A stretch of DNA of 64,000 nt. It comes from Candidatus Cryptobacteroides faecavium. Lineage in GTDB: Bacteria > Bacteroidota > Bacteroidia > Bacteroidales > UBA932. The notes under the pieces were generated by a model. It was not told the DNA's origin. It did not search any database and saw nothing but the letters and a program-made list of their open reading frames with translations. The position numbers were made by a program, and so were the translations under genes. The stretch is taken from the NCBI GenBank assembly GCA_017694995.1, contig JADIMB010000001.1, forward strand, positions 1-64,000. Reading direction: 5' to 3'. How positions within the stretch are numbered: position 1 is the stretch's first letter; the number at the start of each line of letters is the position of its first letter. Shown here in pieces: positions 16,486-26,288 of this stretch.

Positions 16486-17148
16486 ATGTCAATAAAAACT
16501 GAAAGCATCGCCACGTGCAGCCGCTGCGGCAGCCGTACACAGCTCACTACATACAAAAGCATAAACGTATCCGAGGACCCTTCCCTGAAAGCCAGGGTGA
16601 AAGACGGCTCCCTGTTCCTTTGGAAATGCCCTTCATGCGGCCAGATGAATCTCGCAAAATACGATACCCTCTACCATGACCCTGACAAGAGGATAATGGT
16701 ATGGCTCCTCCAGGACGAAAACATGTCTGAGACCCAGATGCACTCGATCACCCTCCACGCAAAAGCAATAGGGAACTATACCCTGCGCCGCGTCACGGAC
16801 ACGGGGTCACTCATGGAGAAAGTGATCATCCTCGACAGCGGGCTGGACGATGTCACAGTGGAGATGTGCAAATATGTGCTGAAGATGGAAATGGTCTCCA
16901 AGACTTCAGACGAGAAACATGCAAAAGACATCCTGGACATGCCCCTCCACTTCTTCAGATTCAACGATGCGGAAGATTCACGTTCAATGACTTTCGTCTA
17001 TCCCGAGAACGGACATATGGAACATCTTGACATAGGGTACAACGTATATGAGGACTGTACCGGCATACTGCAGAGAAACCCGGTCATAAAACCTGCGGAA
17101 GGTTTTGAGAAAGTCGATTCAGAGTGGCTCCGGCAGTACTTCGGCTAG
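16486..17148 (+). CDS. CpXC-domain protein
   Basis: 220 residues, cytoplasmic. Two cysteine knuckles, TCSRCGSRTQ (about residues 10-19) and WKCPSCGQMN (about 45-54), form the CpXC zinc-ribbon-like module. A C-terminal domain with no clear relatives follows. The family is widespread in Bacteroidota and Firmicutes but has no established role; the cysteines suggest metal binding. It has its own promoter and no operon partners. Confidence 0.8.
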   Translation: MSIKTESIATCSRCGSRTQLTTYKSINVSEDPSLKARVKDGSLFLWKCPSCGQMNLAKYDTLYHDPDKRIMVWLLQDENMSETQMHSITLHAKAIGNYTLRRVTDTGSLMEKVIILDSGLDDVTVEMCKYVLKMEMVSKTSDEKHAKDILDMPLHFFRFNDAEDSRSMTFVYPENGHMEHLDIGYNVYEDCTGILQRNPVIKPAEGFEKVDSEWLRQYFG

Positions 17149-17170
17149 GGATGCCATGCAATAAAAAAAA

Positions 17171-17203
17171 GTCGTGCGCAGACCTCAGAGCATCTGCCAC
17201 GAC
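17171..17203 (-). terminator. Terminator of galK
   Basis: GTCGTG and GCAGA (17171-17182) pair with TCTGC and CACGAC (17193-17203) with a one-base bulge. On the minus strand the stem is followed by eight Ts. A second small hairpin TAGTGC-AGAAC-GCACTA overlaps the galK stop (17239-17255). Confidence 0.75.
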
Positions 17204-17253
17204 CATGATAAAAAAATAAAGTGTGTGTGTAGTGAAAAATAGTGCAGAACGCA

Positions 17254-18396
17254 CTACAATTTCCGTGCCCCGTCACTGATCACAACATCATATACCTTAG
17301 GTTCATGTCCGAACCTCTGGGTAAATGCTGCTTTTGCCTTCTCAATGAACGGCACATAAAGTTCATTCTTTACAAGATTGATGGTGCATCCACCGAATCC
17401 GCCCCCCATGACACGTGACCCGGTAACTCCACATTCCCTTGCTATGTTGTTGAGGAAATCGAGCTCTTCGCAGCTCACCTCATAAAGCCTGCTCATCCCG
17501 TAATGGGTCTCATACATTTTCTCCCCGACAGTCTCATAGTCATCCCTCTCGAGCGCGTCACACACATCAAGCACGCGCGCAACCTCGTCAATGACATATT
17601 CCGCCCTCATGTAGTCTTCTTCGGATATTGAATCCTTCACCTCGTCAAGCCACTCCCTGTTTGCATCCCTCAGGAATTCCACTTCAGGATGCCTTTCCCT
17701 GATGGCCGCGGCTGCCCTTTCACACGATTCGCGTCTCTTGTTGTATGCTGATGAAGCAAGCTCGTGCTTAACCACCGAGTCCAGAAGCACAAGACGGTAT
17801 CCTTCCGGATGGAACGGATAGTATTTATACTCCATAGTCTTGCAGTCCAGGCGCATAAGGTGGCCTTTCTTTCCGAATACAGATGCAAACTGGTCCATTA
17901 TCCCGCATTTCACACCACAGTAATTGTGCTCTGTGGACTGGCCTATGCGTGCAAGCTCGAACTTGTCTATGCCCAGGTTGAAAAGATGGTTGAGGGCAAA
18001 TGCGAATGTGCTTTCCAGTGCGGCTGAGGATGACATCCCGGCTCCAAGCGGCACATCGCCCGCAAAGACAGTATTGAACCCTGAAATCTCACCTCCTCTC
18101 TTGATGATCTCGCGGCACACACCGAAGATATACCTGGACCAGCTCTGGCTCGGTGCATCCTCCTCGGCGAGGCCGAACTCCACATATTCGTCAAGGTCGA
18201 GCGAATATGCGCATACTTTATTTGTACCGTTAAGCTTTATCTCGGCCATGATCCCCTTGTCGATAGCACCAGGAAAGACGAAACCGCCGTTGTAGTCTGT
18301 ATGTTCCCCTATCAGGTTTATCCTTCCTGCAGAGGCGAAGAAATCCCCGCTGCAACCAAAAAGAGTAGTGAATTTTTCAGAAATTTTCGTTTGCAT
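17254..18396 (-). CDS. galK: Galactokinase
   Basis: 380 residues. It phosphorylates alpha-D-galactose with ATP in the Leloir pathway. The signature GRINLIGEHTDYNGG lies near residue 24. The GHMP motif GAGMSSSAALE (about 118-128) and the C-terminal GGGFGGCTIN (about 336) are all intact. The length is normal for the family. galM is 6.4 kb downstream in the same orientation but not co-transcribed; galT and galE are not in the window. Confidence 0.96.
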   Translation of the reverse strand: MQTKISEKFTTLFGCSGDFFASAGRINLIGEHTDYNGGFVFPGAIDKGIMAEIKLNGTNKVCAYSLDLDEYVEFGLAEEDAPSQSWSRYIFGVCREIIKRGGEISGFNTVFAGDVPLGAGMSSSAALESTFAFALNHLFNLGIDKFELARIGQSTEHNYCGVKCGIMDQFASVFGKKGHLMRLDCKTMEYKYYPFHPEGYRLVLLDSVVKHELASSAYNKRRESCERAAAAIRERHPEVEFLRDANREWLDEVKDSISEEDYMRAEYVIDEVARVLDVCDALERDDYETVGEKMYETHYGMSRLYEVSCEELDFLNNIARECGVTGSRVMGGGFGGCTINLVKNELYVPFIEKAKAAFTQRFGHEPKVYDVVISDGARKL

Positions 18397-18444
18397 TGCT
18401 TTAGTGTGTATTATTATTTGTTTACATTAATCCAATACATCTTT

Positions 18445-18475
18445 CAAAGTTAATCAGTTTATTTATACTTCCAAC
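18445..18475 (-). promoter_or_regulatory. Promoter of galK
   Basis: Minus-strand TAACTTTG (18445-18452) is an exact minus-7 match, with GTTG (18472-18475) 19 nt upstream as minus-33. The leader would be about 45 nt. Confidence 0.55.
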
Positions 18476-18476
18476 A

Positions 18477-19484
18477 TTATTTGGATGTTTTATCGCTCTC
18501 CACAATGCCGATTACCGGCAAATGGTCGCTTACACCCCCGTTATACCTCGGTCCGGAATATGTCCTCAGCGGTTTCTTCCCCGGAGCCGAACTGTCGTCG
18601 GCCATGAGGAAAGGGACAGGGCATATGTCTGTCCTGACCCTGTCTTCAAGACCTTCTGATACGAACACCATATCTATCAGCTCCCATTTGCCTTTATAGC
18701 GGATTGTCCCCTTCCCCTCCTTTGACAGTTCCCCTGTCCTGTCGCACAGCGCACCTTCAAGGATGCCGAAGGCTTCCGCGTCAGGAGTATCGTTGAAATC
18801 CCCCATGGCTATGATGTTCCTGTGCCCTTCCGCCAGAAGGGAGTCTGCAATGTTCCTCAGGCAGGACATTGCGGCAATCCTCCTGGGCAGGGACTCCTTT
18901 TCTCCTCCATATTTGGAAGGATGGTGGTTCACTATGAAACAGAACTCCTCACCCCATCCTGACTTGAGCACCACCAGCAGGATGTCACGAGTCCTGAGCA
19001 TATCCCCGTTCCTGTCATGAACCCTGTGTACCGACGAACTGCAATATCCGAACATATCCTTCCTGTATATAAGCGCCACGTCAATCCCCCTCGGATCAGG
19101 AGAGTCATAGTGCACCTTTCCGTATCCGTATCTGTCAAGTGCGGTGGAATATATCACTGAAGATACCACAAAACTGTTCTCGACTTCAGCGAATCCGGCC
19201 ACGTCAGGCATCCTCCCGTATCTGCTTCCCGCCCACATCATGGCCTTTGCCACTGTCCTGCATTTGGTATAGAACCGCCCCTTTGTCCAGTGCCTTTCCC
19301 CGGATGAAGAGAACTCGCTGTCGGACTCTGAAGCCCCTCCGTCCTTCCAGTCAAAGAAGTTCTCCAGGTTCCAGAACATGAACATAAAGTCTATATCCCT
19401 GTCATCCGCAGCAGAGGCACAGGCCCCGTATGCTGCCAGAAGCAGGACACATACTGATGTCCTCATTAAAAAAGTCCTTGCCAT
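18477..19484 (-). CDS. Exported endonuclease/exonuclease/phosphatase (EEP) family protein
   Basis: 335 residues with a signal peptide (hydrophobic residues 7-26, ending ACASA). Metal and catalytic motifs of the DNase I/EEP fold are in order: FWNLENFFD (about 35-43), VNHHPSKYGG, GDFNDTPDAEAF and near the C terminus SDHLPVIG. It is probably a secreted nuclease or phosphodiesterase; the substrate is unknown. The start could also be the ATG six codons later, since both leave an intact signal peptide. Confidence 0.87.
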   Translation of the reverse strand: MARTFLMRTSVCVLLLAAYGACASAADDRDIDFMFMFWNLENFFDWKDGGASESDSEFSSSGERHWTKGRFYTKCRTVAKAMMWAGSRYGRMPDVAGFAEVENSFVVSSVIYSTALDRYGYGKVHYDSPDPRGIDVALIYRKDMFGYCSSSVHRVHDRNGDMLRTRDILLVVLKSGWGEEFCFIVNHHPSKYGGEKESLPRRIAAMSCLRNIADSLLAEGHRNIIAMGDFNDTPDAEAFGILEGALCDRTGELSKEGKGTIRYKGKWELIDMVFVSEGLEDRVRTDICPVPFLMADDSSAPGKKPLRTYSGPRYNGGVSDHLPVIGIVESDKTSK

Positions 19485-19614
19485 AGCTCAATGTAATTTC
19501 TGTCCGGCAGTGCAAATATCATCCATCCTGGAAACAAAAAGCCATAAAAGAAGAAATAGTTTATTAAACAAACAGAAAAAATATTAAAATTCAGAAAATT
19601 CTGCAGTTTATAGT

Positions 19615-19622
19615 ATCTTTGC
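19615..19622 (+). promoter_or_regulatory. Minus-7 box of ychF
   Basis: TATCTTTG is an exact match 25 nt before the ychF ATG. A short palindrome CAGAA-AA-TTCTG (19593-19604) sits in the spacer region and could be a regulator site. Confidence 0.4.
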
Positions 19623-19647
19623 GTGCTCATAAAACAGTTATTGATAT

Positions 19648-20751
19648 ATGTCATTGAAATGTGGTATTGTAGGACTTCCTAATGTAGGCAAGTCCACATT
19701 GTTCAACTGTATAAGTTCAGGCAAGGCCCAGAGTGCGAATTTCCCGTTCTGCACAATAGAGCCTAATATCGGCTCCACCATCGTGCCGGACAAGAGACTC
19801 GAGGTGCTGGAGCAGCTGTGCCACCCGAAAAGGGTGGTCCCGGCTACGGTCGAAATAGTGGATATCGCAGGACTTGTCAAAGGGGCAAGCAAAGGAGAAG
19901 GCCTGGGAAACCAGTTCCTTGCCAACATAAGGGAAACAGATGCCATACTCCATGTGCTAAGGTGTTTTGACGACCCCAATATCGTGCATGTGGACGGCAG
20001 CGTGGATCCTGTCCGCGACAAGGAGGTGATAGACATGGAGCTGCAGATGAAAGACCTGGAAACTGTGGAAAACAGGCTGGCAAAGGTGCAGAAGCAGGCG
20101 CAGGCAGGTGGAGACAAGAGTGCGAAGAAACTTTACGACATACTCCAGAGATACAAGGAAGTGCTCCTTGAAGGAAAGTGCTGCAGGACAGTGAAATTTG
20201 ACTCACCTGAAGAACAGCAGCTTGCAAAAGAACTGTTTCTTCTGACAAACAAGCCGGTCATGTATGTCTGCAATGTAGACGAGTCATCAGCAAAAGACGG
20301 TAACGCCTATGTGGAAATGGTAAGGCAGGCCGTCAAGGACGAAGATGCGGAAATCCTGGTGATTGCAGCCAAGATAGAGTCCGACATCGCAGAGCTCGAA
20401 AGCTACGAGGAAAGGCAGATGTTCCTGGAAGAGATGGGACTTGAGGAATCAGGCGTGGTGAGACTCATACAGAGTGCGTATTCACTACTCAACCTCCAGA
20501 CATTCTTCACAGCCGGAGCCGACGAATGCCGCGCCTGGACCATCAACAAAGGCGACAAGGCGCCTAAAGCCGCAGGAGTGATACATTCTGACTTTGAAAA
20601 AGGATTCATAAGGGCAGAGGTCATTAAATACGAAGATTTTGTGCAGCTCAAGTCAGAAGCGGCATGCAGAGCGGCAGGAAAACTCGGTATTGAAGGAAAA
20701 GACTATGTAGTGCAGGACGGAGACATCATGCATTTCCTTTTCAATGTCTGA
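19648..20751 (+). CDS. ychF: Ribosome-binding ATPase YchF (Obg family)
   Basis: 367 residues. Walker A GLPNVGKST is at about 8-16, and IVDIAGLVKGASKGEGLGNQFL is the switch II/G3 region. The C-terminal TGS-like domain ends with EGKDYVVQDGDIMHFLFNV. YchF prefers ATP over GTP, binds ribosomes and is linked to oxidative-stress responses. The length and motifs are standard, and it is a single gene with its own promoter. Confidence 0.96.
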   Translation: MSLKCGIVGLPNVGKSTLFNCISSGKAQSANFPFCTIEPNIGSTIVPDKRLEVLEQLCHPKRVVPATVEIVDIAGLVKGASKGEGLGNQFLANIRETDAILHVLRCFDDPNIVHVDGSVDPVRDKEVIDMELQMKDLETVENRLAKVQKQAQAGGDKSAKKLYDILQRYKEVLLEGKCCRTVKFDSPEEQQLAKELFLLTNKPVMYVCNVDESSAKDGNAYVEMVRQAVKDEDAEILVIAAKIESDIAELESYEERQMFLEEMGLEESGVVRLIQSAYSLLNLQTFFTAGADECRAWTINKGDKAPKAAGVIHSDFEKGFIRAEVIKYEDFVQLKSEAACRAAGKLGIEGKDYVVQDGDIMHFLFNV

Positions 20752-20788
20752 TCCCTTTATCACTCTGCCTGGCAGTCAGGGCATTACT

Positions 20789-20837
20789 ATAAAATGAAAC
20801 AGGGTAGTCAGTTCCGGACTACCCTGTTTCATTTTAT
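20789..20837. terminator. Bidirectional terminator between ychF and ppiD
   Basis: A perfect 21-bp stem (20789-20809 with 20817-20837) encloses a 7-nt loop. Its base carries A/T tracts on both sides, so it can end transcripts of both convergent genes. Confidence 0.9.
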
Positions 20838-20854
20838 CGCCGTTTTAACGTTTT

Positions 20855-22948
20855 TTAATAGAAGCGCGCCCTGTTGTCAGTGACATCAGCATCCTGTATC
20901 ATGACAGGCACCAGCATCTGAAGCTCATACTGCGACATCTGTGCGTCACGGGCCTTCGCGTCATCTTCAGTAAAGAAAGCGCCTGTATCATGGGCAGTGA
21001 CCTTATATACGTATACGCCTATGCTGCCGGCAAGCGGTGCTGATATCCTGCCCGGTTCAGCCACAGATATGGCACCTATGAACTTAGGGTCAAGTCCCTG
21101 TGAAGTCATGGAAGCGAATGTGACGCCTTCCTTTGTGCTCACTGTGGTCTCAAGTGCAGATGCAATAGCCTCCATGCTGCCGAGACCCTTTATCTTCTCC
21201 GCAACTTCAGCCGCAACCTTCTCTCCACGTTTTTCCGCATAAAGTACAGACTTGATTCCTGAAGCCACTTCAGAGACCTTTGCATATCCTTCCTTGTGGA
21301 TACCCTTGAGGGCAACTACAAAGAAGTAGTTGTTGTTCACTGTGATGATATTGGATACTTTGCCCGGCTTTTTCTGCTCGAACACCCACCTTGTGACTTC
21401 CTTTGTGTCATCTATGGACCCGAGTCTGTCAGAGCTTTCAAGCATCCTGTTCACCGGATGTGCATAAAGCCCTTCCTCTTCCACAGCTTTCCTGAAATTC
21501 TCGTATTTTCCTTCCGACTTGGTGGCTACGGCATTCGCCTTTGCATAATACTCGTTGAAAGTCTCCTTGCTTGCAAGAGTCTCCCTCTCAAGTATGGCAA
21601 CCTGTTTCTTCTCAATAGGCTCTGTCCTCTTTGTCACTTCAACGATATGCTTCCCGTACTGGGTGTCAAGAGTGAAGACCGTATTCAGCCTTGCAGTCAT
21701 TACGCTTTCGAATCCAGGGATCATATAAGTCTGGGTCATCCAGCCAATGTCTCCCCTTTCAGGAGCGGCGGTATTCTGGTCGGCAGAGTACAGTGCAGCC
21801 ACATTGGCGAAACTCTCCTTTCCGCTCTTGAGAACTTTCACAAGGCTGTCCGCGAGAGATTCCTGCTCTCCCTGGAGAAGTATATGCCTTACATATACAG
21901 AGTCAGGAATCATCTTTGTATCCATGACCCTGGCTACATAAAACGTATTGTCCTTTGTGAAGACCTTGGATGCACCTTTACCGTCATTGAATACAAAATC
22001 ATTGATTTCCGAAGATATGGTGTTGAGCTCCCCTCTCTTGTAGTAATAATCCGAAAGCTGCCTGTCGGAATTCTTCAGAAGGAAGTTCTTCATGTTTTCG
22101 GTGGTGGCGAACTCGTCATATACATCAGTGATCATCTTGTTGGTCGCCGCTATATCCTCATCCGAAGGTTTCACCTCTACCACCACATACTCTATATCAC
22201 GGCTTGCAGGCTGCTTGTAGAACTTCTTGTGTGAATCATAGTATGCCTTTATCTCGCTGTCTGACACTACAATAGTGGAATCTGTCTGGAAGCTGTACGG
22301 CACCATTACGAATTCTACGTCTGTCGTGTTGTTGTTGTCCTCGACCTCACGTGCAAGCATCAGAGGGTTTGTAAAATCGCTCTGCGAGAAAAGTGAACCG
22401 TACTTGGCATAGTACTGCTGCGTGTATATTGTGTTCTGCAGATAGTCCCAATAAGCCTTCAGAGACCCGCTCTGGTCGCTTGATGTCTGCTGAACGAACT
22501 GTACAAACCTGTCTTTGGAGAAATTGCCTGACTCATCCATGAAAGCAGGATTCTGTGATATCATAGGGGATACCATATCGCCTGTAGTAAGGGATATCAT
22601 CTCCGCCTCACTGACGCTGATGCCGGCAGCCTTGGCATTCTTGAGGAAAAGGAACTTGTTTATAAGCTCCTGCCATGCCTGGTTTCTGATGGCAACCTGC
22701 TGCTGTTCAGTACTTACAGAAGATCCTGTCATGATCTCATTGATTGAAGTGTAATACTCCACATCTTTCTGGAATTCATTGTATGAGACTGACTTGCCGT
22801 TGATTTCACCTACATCGTACTTTGAAGACATTGTCGATGAAACGGACTGGAGTGTGCTCGGGTCGATTATGAATGAAAGCAGGGCCAAAGCGATTACCAC
22901 TGTTATGAAAACACCGAGCTTCACGCGAATTTTTTCAAGAACCGCCAT
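20855..22948 (-). CDS. ppiD: PpiD-like periplasmic peptidyl-prolyl isomerase/chaperone
   Basis: 697 residues. A single N-terminal membrane anchor (about residues 10-28) is followed by a SurA_N/PpiD chaperone region. A parvulin-type rotamase domain lies around residues 345-445 (VYVRHILLQG ... GDIGWMTQTYMIPGFE ... YGKHIVEVTKR). It assists folding of outer-membrane proteins in the periplasm. It is the last gene of the mfd-coaX-omp-tpr-lptC-ppiD operon, 76 nt after lptC; its position beside lptC fits envelope biogenesis. Confidence 0.9.
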   Translation of the reverse strand: MAVLEKIRVKLGVFITVVIALALLSFIIDPSTLQSVSSTMSSKYDVGEINGKSVSYNEFQKDVEYYTSINEIMTGSSVSTEQQQVAIRNQAWQELINKFLFLKNAKAAGISVSEAEMISLTTGDMVSPMISQNPAFMDESGNFSKDRFVQFVQQTSSDQSGSLKAYWDYLQNTIYTQQYYAKYGSLFSQSDFTNPLMLAREVEDNNNTTDVEFVMVPYSFQTDSTIVVSDSEIKAYYDSHKKFYKQPASRDIEYVVVEVKPSDEDIAATNKMITDVYDEFATTENMKNFLLKNSDRQLSDYYYKRGELNTISSEINDFVFNDGKGASKVFTKDNTFYVARVMDTKMIPDSVYVRHILLQGEQESLADSLVKVLKSGKESFANVAALYSADQNTAAPERGDIGWMTQTYMIPGFESVMTARLNTVFTLDTQYGKHIVEVTKRTEPIEKKQVAILERETLASKETFNEYYAKANAVATKSEGKYENFRKAVEEEGLYAHPVNRMLESSDRLGSIDDTKEVTRWVFEQKKPGKVSNIITVNNNYFFVVALKGIHKEGYAKVSEVASGIKSVLYAEKRGEKVAAEVAEKIKGLGSMEAIASALETTVSTKEGVTFASMTSQGLDPKFIGAISVAEPGRISAPLAGSIGVYVYKVTAHDTGAFFTEDDAKARDAQMSQYELQMLVPVMIQDADVTDNRARFY

Positions 22949-23024
22949 TTTTATTATATTTTTAAATTATTATCAGTTATTTTATTGCGGGCTGCGAAGA
23001 TAGCAATTTTCCTTCAATTCTTCA

Positions 23025-23654
23025 CTATTTTTCAGGAAAGGGACCTATAAAATTAGCAGAATCCACCGAAACCTCGGTGCTGTCCTGCTTTACATAAACG
23101 AAACCGTAAAACGGCTTCAATATCTCAGCGTTCCTGGCCCTTTCGTCAGACTCCATCCCGTAACCCTGCATAAATCCTTTAGGGGAAAACATCTTCACAT
23201 AACAGTCAGTGTATATCTTCTTGTTTATCCTGTCCCAGTACAATGTGTCGGTTTCCATCCTTTCTTGCTTTATGACGTTCTTCACAACGACATTGCCGAA
23301 CGCAGACCATGTTTCAGTATCCTTGTCCTCGAATTTCTCATGCCTGGCATTGTCTGAAGTTATCTCTGTCTCCAGAAGCCCCTCCTCGTTGTATCCGTAA
23401 ACCGCGAATCCCTCAGGGAAAAGCTCGTATGAGACAGAATCGTTCTGGTATCTTTCCATCCTGTCGGCCTCCATCCTCATCTGCAGAAGGCCGTTTTCGG
23501 ACTGGACGACAAACATCCCTTTCACCACCTGCACAGGTACCGACGCCAGGTCAAGATCCTCAGACTGGGAAATCCTGCTCTTGCAAGAATAAACGACGAA
23601 AGCAACCGCCGAGGCGGTTGCAATCATCTTCAAGATATTTATATGTCTGTCCAA
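23025..23654 (-). CDS. lptC: LPS export periplasmic protein LptC
   Basis: 209 residues with an N-terminal hydrophobic segment ending VYSCKS, which may be a lipobox. A beta-jellyroll with the LptC pattern follows: QVVKGMFVVQSENGLLQMRMEADR, then LFPEGFAVYGYNEEG and WSAFGNVVVKNV. LptC bridges the LptBFG transporter and LptA in lipopolysaccharide export. The ATG directly abuts the stop of the upstream TPR gene (23655), so translation is probably coupled. Confidence 0.88.
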   Translation of the reverse strand: MDRHINILKMIATASAVAFVVYSCKSRISQSEDLDLASVPVQVVKGMFVVQSENGLLQMRMEADRMERYQNDSVSYELFPEGFAVYGYNEEGLLETEITSDNARHEKFEDKDTETWSAFGNVVVKNVIKQERMETDTLYWDRINKKIYTDCYVKMFSPKGFMQGYGMESDERARNAEILKPFYGFVYVKQDSTEVSVDSANFIGPFPEK

Positions 23655-24968
23655 TTAATCCTGGGTTCTTACTGTTGTCACAGCCCTCATGCCTCCGCAT
23701 GATACAGTATATGAATCACCCTTGTTGTAGTTGTACATGAACGCCTCTGCAGTCTGAGGGAAATACTGGCTGTACTGTGATATGAGGTCATTGGCGTCTT
23801 CAGCAAGTGTAGGATCAGCATTCTTAGCCTTTACGAGATAGTCGACCGCTACCCAGTAAGGGGCCCTCTTTTCAATCTCGTTTCCAGGGCATACCTGGGA
23901 TCCCCAGATAGATCCTATGAGAAGATAGCATTTTCCTGACATGGCCTGGTCAAGCTCGGCGGCTTTGAGTGCGCTCTCAAAGGCCTTGGCATTCGCCTTG
24001 TTCTTGTAGCAGAATGCGGCGAACTCGAAATAATACTGTGCATCCTGTGCAGCATCCGTATCTTCAGCGTCTATGGCCTCCTGTATGTACTTGGTAGCAT
24101 TTTCCACATCGTTCCTGTTTGCATAGAGCTTGTATACGAAATAAGCCGATGAGGATGAAGGGTCAAGTTCATGCATCTTGTTGGCTGCGTTGAAGAAGAG
24201 GTCATTCTCCACACATCCTTCAGTCGAGCCCATAAGTTTCACGATATTGGTTACAAGGGCAAGGTCATCAGGATTGGCTTCAAAACGAGGCTGGAACAGG
24301 GCGATGAGGTTGTCGCAGCTTGCCACGTTGCTTGTTGCAAGAAGGTTCTCGATGTCAGTCCTCATTTTCTCGGTATTCTCGTCAGCAGGCATCTTGTCCA
24401 TATAAGACATGGCCACGCTGAAATCGTTCAGCACGTCATCCGCAGTGAGCACACCGCTTTCATAAAGGCTGCATGCGGCATTGAACAGGAAAAGGAAAAA
24501 CTGAGGACGTGAATTCTCCTTGTTAACGGATATGATTGACTTTAGTCCTTCATAAAGGTCTTTCGGCTCGTCCTGCAGGTAATTGACCATATCAAGCCCT
24601 TTGTTGTTGAGAGCTGTCTCGGCATACTTAGGATAATACTCGGCCCTTATGTCATGTATCTTGAGGAGTGAATCCACAAGGGCGCTCTTGTACACGGAAT
24701 TGTTCTTGTTCTTTGCGATGAGCTGGCGCATAAGAGTGGTACCGTCAATCAGCATGGTCTGATTGGCAGTAGGAGGGCAAAGGCTGTAGGCCTTTCTCCA
24801 GTTAGGAAGTGCGTCATCGTAGTTCTTCTGCTTGTAGTACTCCTTGTAGTAAGAAAGGTACTTGATGCATTCAGCACTGTCTGCACCGTACTTTCCCTGC
24901 CCGGAAAGTGAAATGCTGCTGATGACCATCATCACAGCCGTCATAAACAATAGAGTCAATTTTTTCAT
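23655..24968 (-). CDS. Exported TPR-repeat protein
   Basis: 437 residues with a signal peptide (MKKLTLLFMTAVMMVISSISLSG). Helical repeats begin with YYKQKNYDDALPNWRKAYSLCP, followed by further degenerate tetratricopeptide units. It probably acts as a periplasmic scaffold. The order coaX-outer-membrane protein-TPR protein-lptC appears conserved in Bacteroidales, which ties it to envelope assembly. No catalytic motif is visible. Confidence 0.82.
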   Translation of the reverse strand: MKKLTLLFMTAVMMVISSISLSGQGKYGADSAECIKYLSYYKEYYKQKNYDDALPNWRKAYSLCPPTANQTMLIDGTTLMRQLIAKNKNNSVYKSALVDSLLKIHDIRAEYYPKYAETALNNKGLDMVNYLQDEPKDLYEGLKSIISVNKENSRPQFFLFLFNAACSLYESGVLTADDVLNDFSVAMSYMDKMPADENTEKMRTDIENLLATSNVASCDNLIALFQPRFEANPDDLALVTNIVKLMGSTEGCVENDLFFNAANKMHELDPSSSSAYFVYKLYANRNDVENATKYIQEAIDAEDTDAAQDAQYYFEFAAFCYKNKANAKAFESALKAAELDQAMSGKCYLLIGSIWGSQVCPGNEIEKRAPYWVAVDYLVKAKNADPTLAEDANDLISQYSQYFPQTAEAFMYNYNKGDSYTVSCGGMRAVTTVRTQD

Positions 24969-24986
24969 TTTATATTCAATTTAGCG

Positions 24987-26288
24987 TTATTCATACTGTG
25001 TCTTGTGGAACCAGAGGTCATGTATGTTGAACCCGACAACAAACATCACATAGCGCTCCCTCACCATATTGTGTTTGAGAGACCCCTTCTGTCCGATATC
25101 TATTCCCAGGCTTATCCCGTTATACAGCCTTTTTATAGGCAGAGTGACACCGAAGGTCACCCCCATGGAATTTACCTTGTTGCCGTCAAGCCTGTAATAT
25201 GATTCATCATAGTAAAGACCTGCCCTGTATGCCATTGTCTTCCTGTAATACCTGATGTCATTCCTGTTAGGCACAATCTCAAACCCTGCCTTGAACGAGT
25301 TTGTGGCGGTAGTGGTGAACTTCACGTCCGAATCGACGGAGAATCCCGGGGTGCTGTCCATACCGGACTTGTCCCATCCTGACCTCAGATAATTCAGCTC
25401 CACGCTCCACTTGTCCCCTTTTTTGAAAGATACCCCTACACCGAGCTCATCGGCGATCTTTATACCGGAGTTGTTTGAATAGCTGTATCTCAATGTATCT
25501 GATATAGAACCGAGTATGTCGTAATTCTCAGAGTTTCCGCTTATGCCTGACCCGAAACGGTACGTGGCACCGAATATCATGGACATGTCCTCTCCTATCC
25601 TCTGCTCATACTGCACCCCAAGCTTTGCGGTGGTGGACCTTATGAGCATATTGTTGACACCCTGTGTGCTGTTATATGATTCGTCAGTGAAATTCTGGCT
25701 GTAGACCTTGTCGAGGGTACCGAAATAATACATGACCTCAGCGCCGACGGACAATTTTCTCCAGAATGTAGCTGCTGAACCTGCAAACAGCTGATATACA
25801 CTTCCTTCACCTGTAGCACTGTATGATACATGACCTGTATTTCCTATTATATCAGGATCAGTGACCCTGGTGGTGAAACTGTACCCGACGTCACTGAAAG
25901 GGGTGATCCCTATCATGAAGGCGGAAGACCTGTATATAGGGAATGACATGACGAAGTCGTACATGTTGAAAGTGTTGTTGCCGGATTTAAGGCTGCCCTG
26001 CCTGTAGATGGTGTTTTTCTGCGACAGGCCCACATCGGCCATGAAAGACAGGGAATCCCTGGCTGTGATGGATGCCGGGTTGAGATAGTTTATGAACCTC
26101 TTGTTCCTTGTGGCTATGCCCACACCCCCCATGCTGCTGTTGAAAGCCGTGCCTTCCCTTCTCAATTCGCCTATACCGAAAATAGAATAAGGGGTATATG
26201 CCCCGTACGCCCCTCCCTGAGCATATGCAGAAAAAGGAAGTACGATTAAACTACACAGTAAAAGCGCCTTAATGAATGTCCTTAACAT
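24987..26288 (-). CDS. Outer-membrane beta-barrel protein
   Basis: 433 residues with a signal peptide ending AYAQ. The N-terminal part (YSIFGIGELRREG ... SMGGVGIATRNKRFINYLNPAS) resembles FadL/OmpP1-like or PorV-like barrels of Bacteroidota. The rest alternates aromatic and polar residues and ends in LWFHKTQYE. The start overlaps the end of coaX by 20 nt, so the two are translationally coupled. The transported substrate is unknown. Confidence 0.82.
   Translation of the reverse strand: MLRTFIKALLLCSLIVLPFSAYAQGGAYGAYTPYSIFGIGELRREGTAFNSSMGGVGIATRNKRFINYLNPASITARDSLSFMADVGLSQKNTIYRQGSLKSGNNTFNMYDFVMSFPIYRSSAFMIGITPFSDVGYSFTTRVTDPDIIGNTGHVSYSATGEGSVYQLFAGSAATFWRKLSVGAEVMYYFGTLDKVYSQNFTDESYNSTQGVNNMLIRSTTAKLGVQYEQRIGEDMSMIFGATYRFGSGISGNSENYDILGSISDTLRYSYSNNSGIKIADELGVGVSFKKGDKWSVELNYLRSGWDKSGMDSTPGFSVDSDVKFTTTATNSFKAGFEIVPNRNDIRYYRKTMAYRAGLYYDESYYRLDGNKVNSMGVTFGVTLPIKRLYNGISLGIDIGQKGSLKHNMVRERYVMFVVGFNIHDLWFHKTQYE

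Noticed and set aside
15119-17148. Gene cluster for sulfur metabolism (YeiH plus CpXC protein)
   Set aside because: The genes are divergent with separate promoters, and no other sulfur genes are near; the YeiH substrate is itself only a family label.
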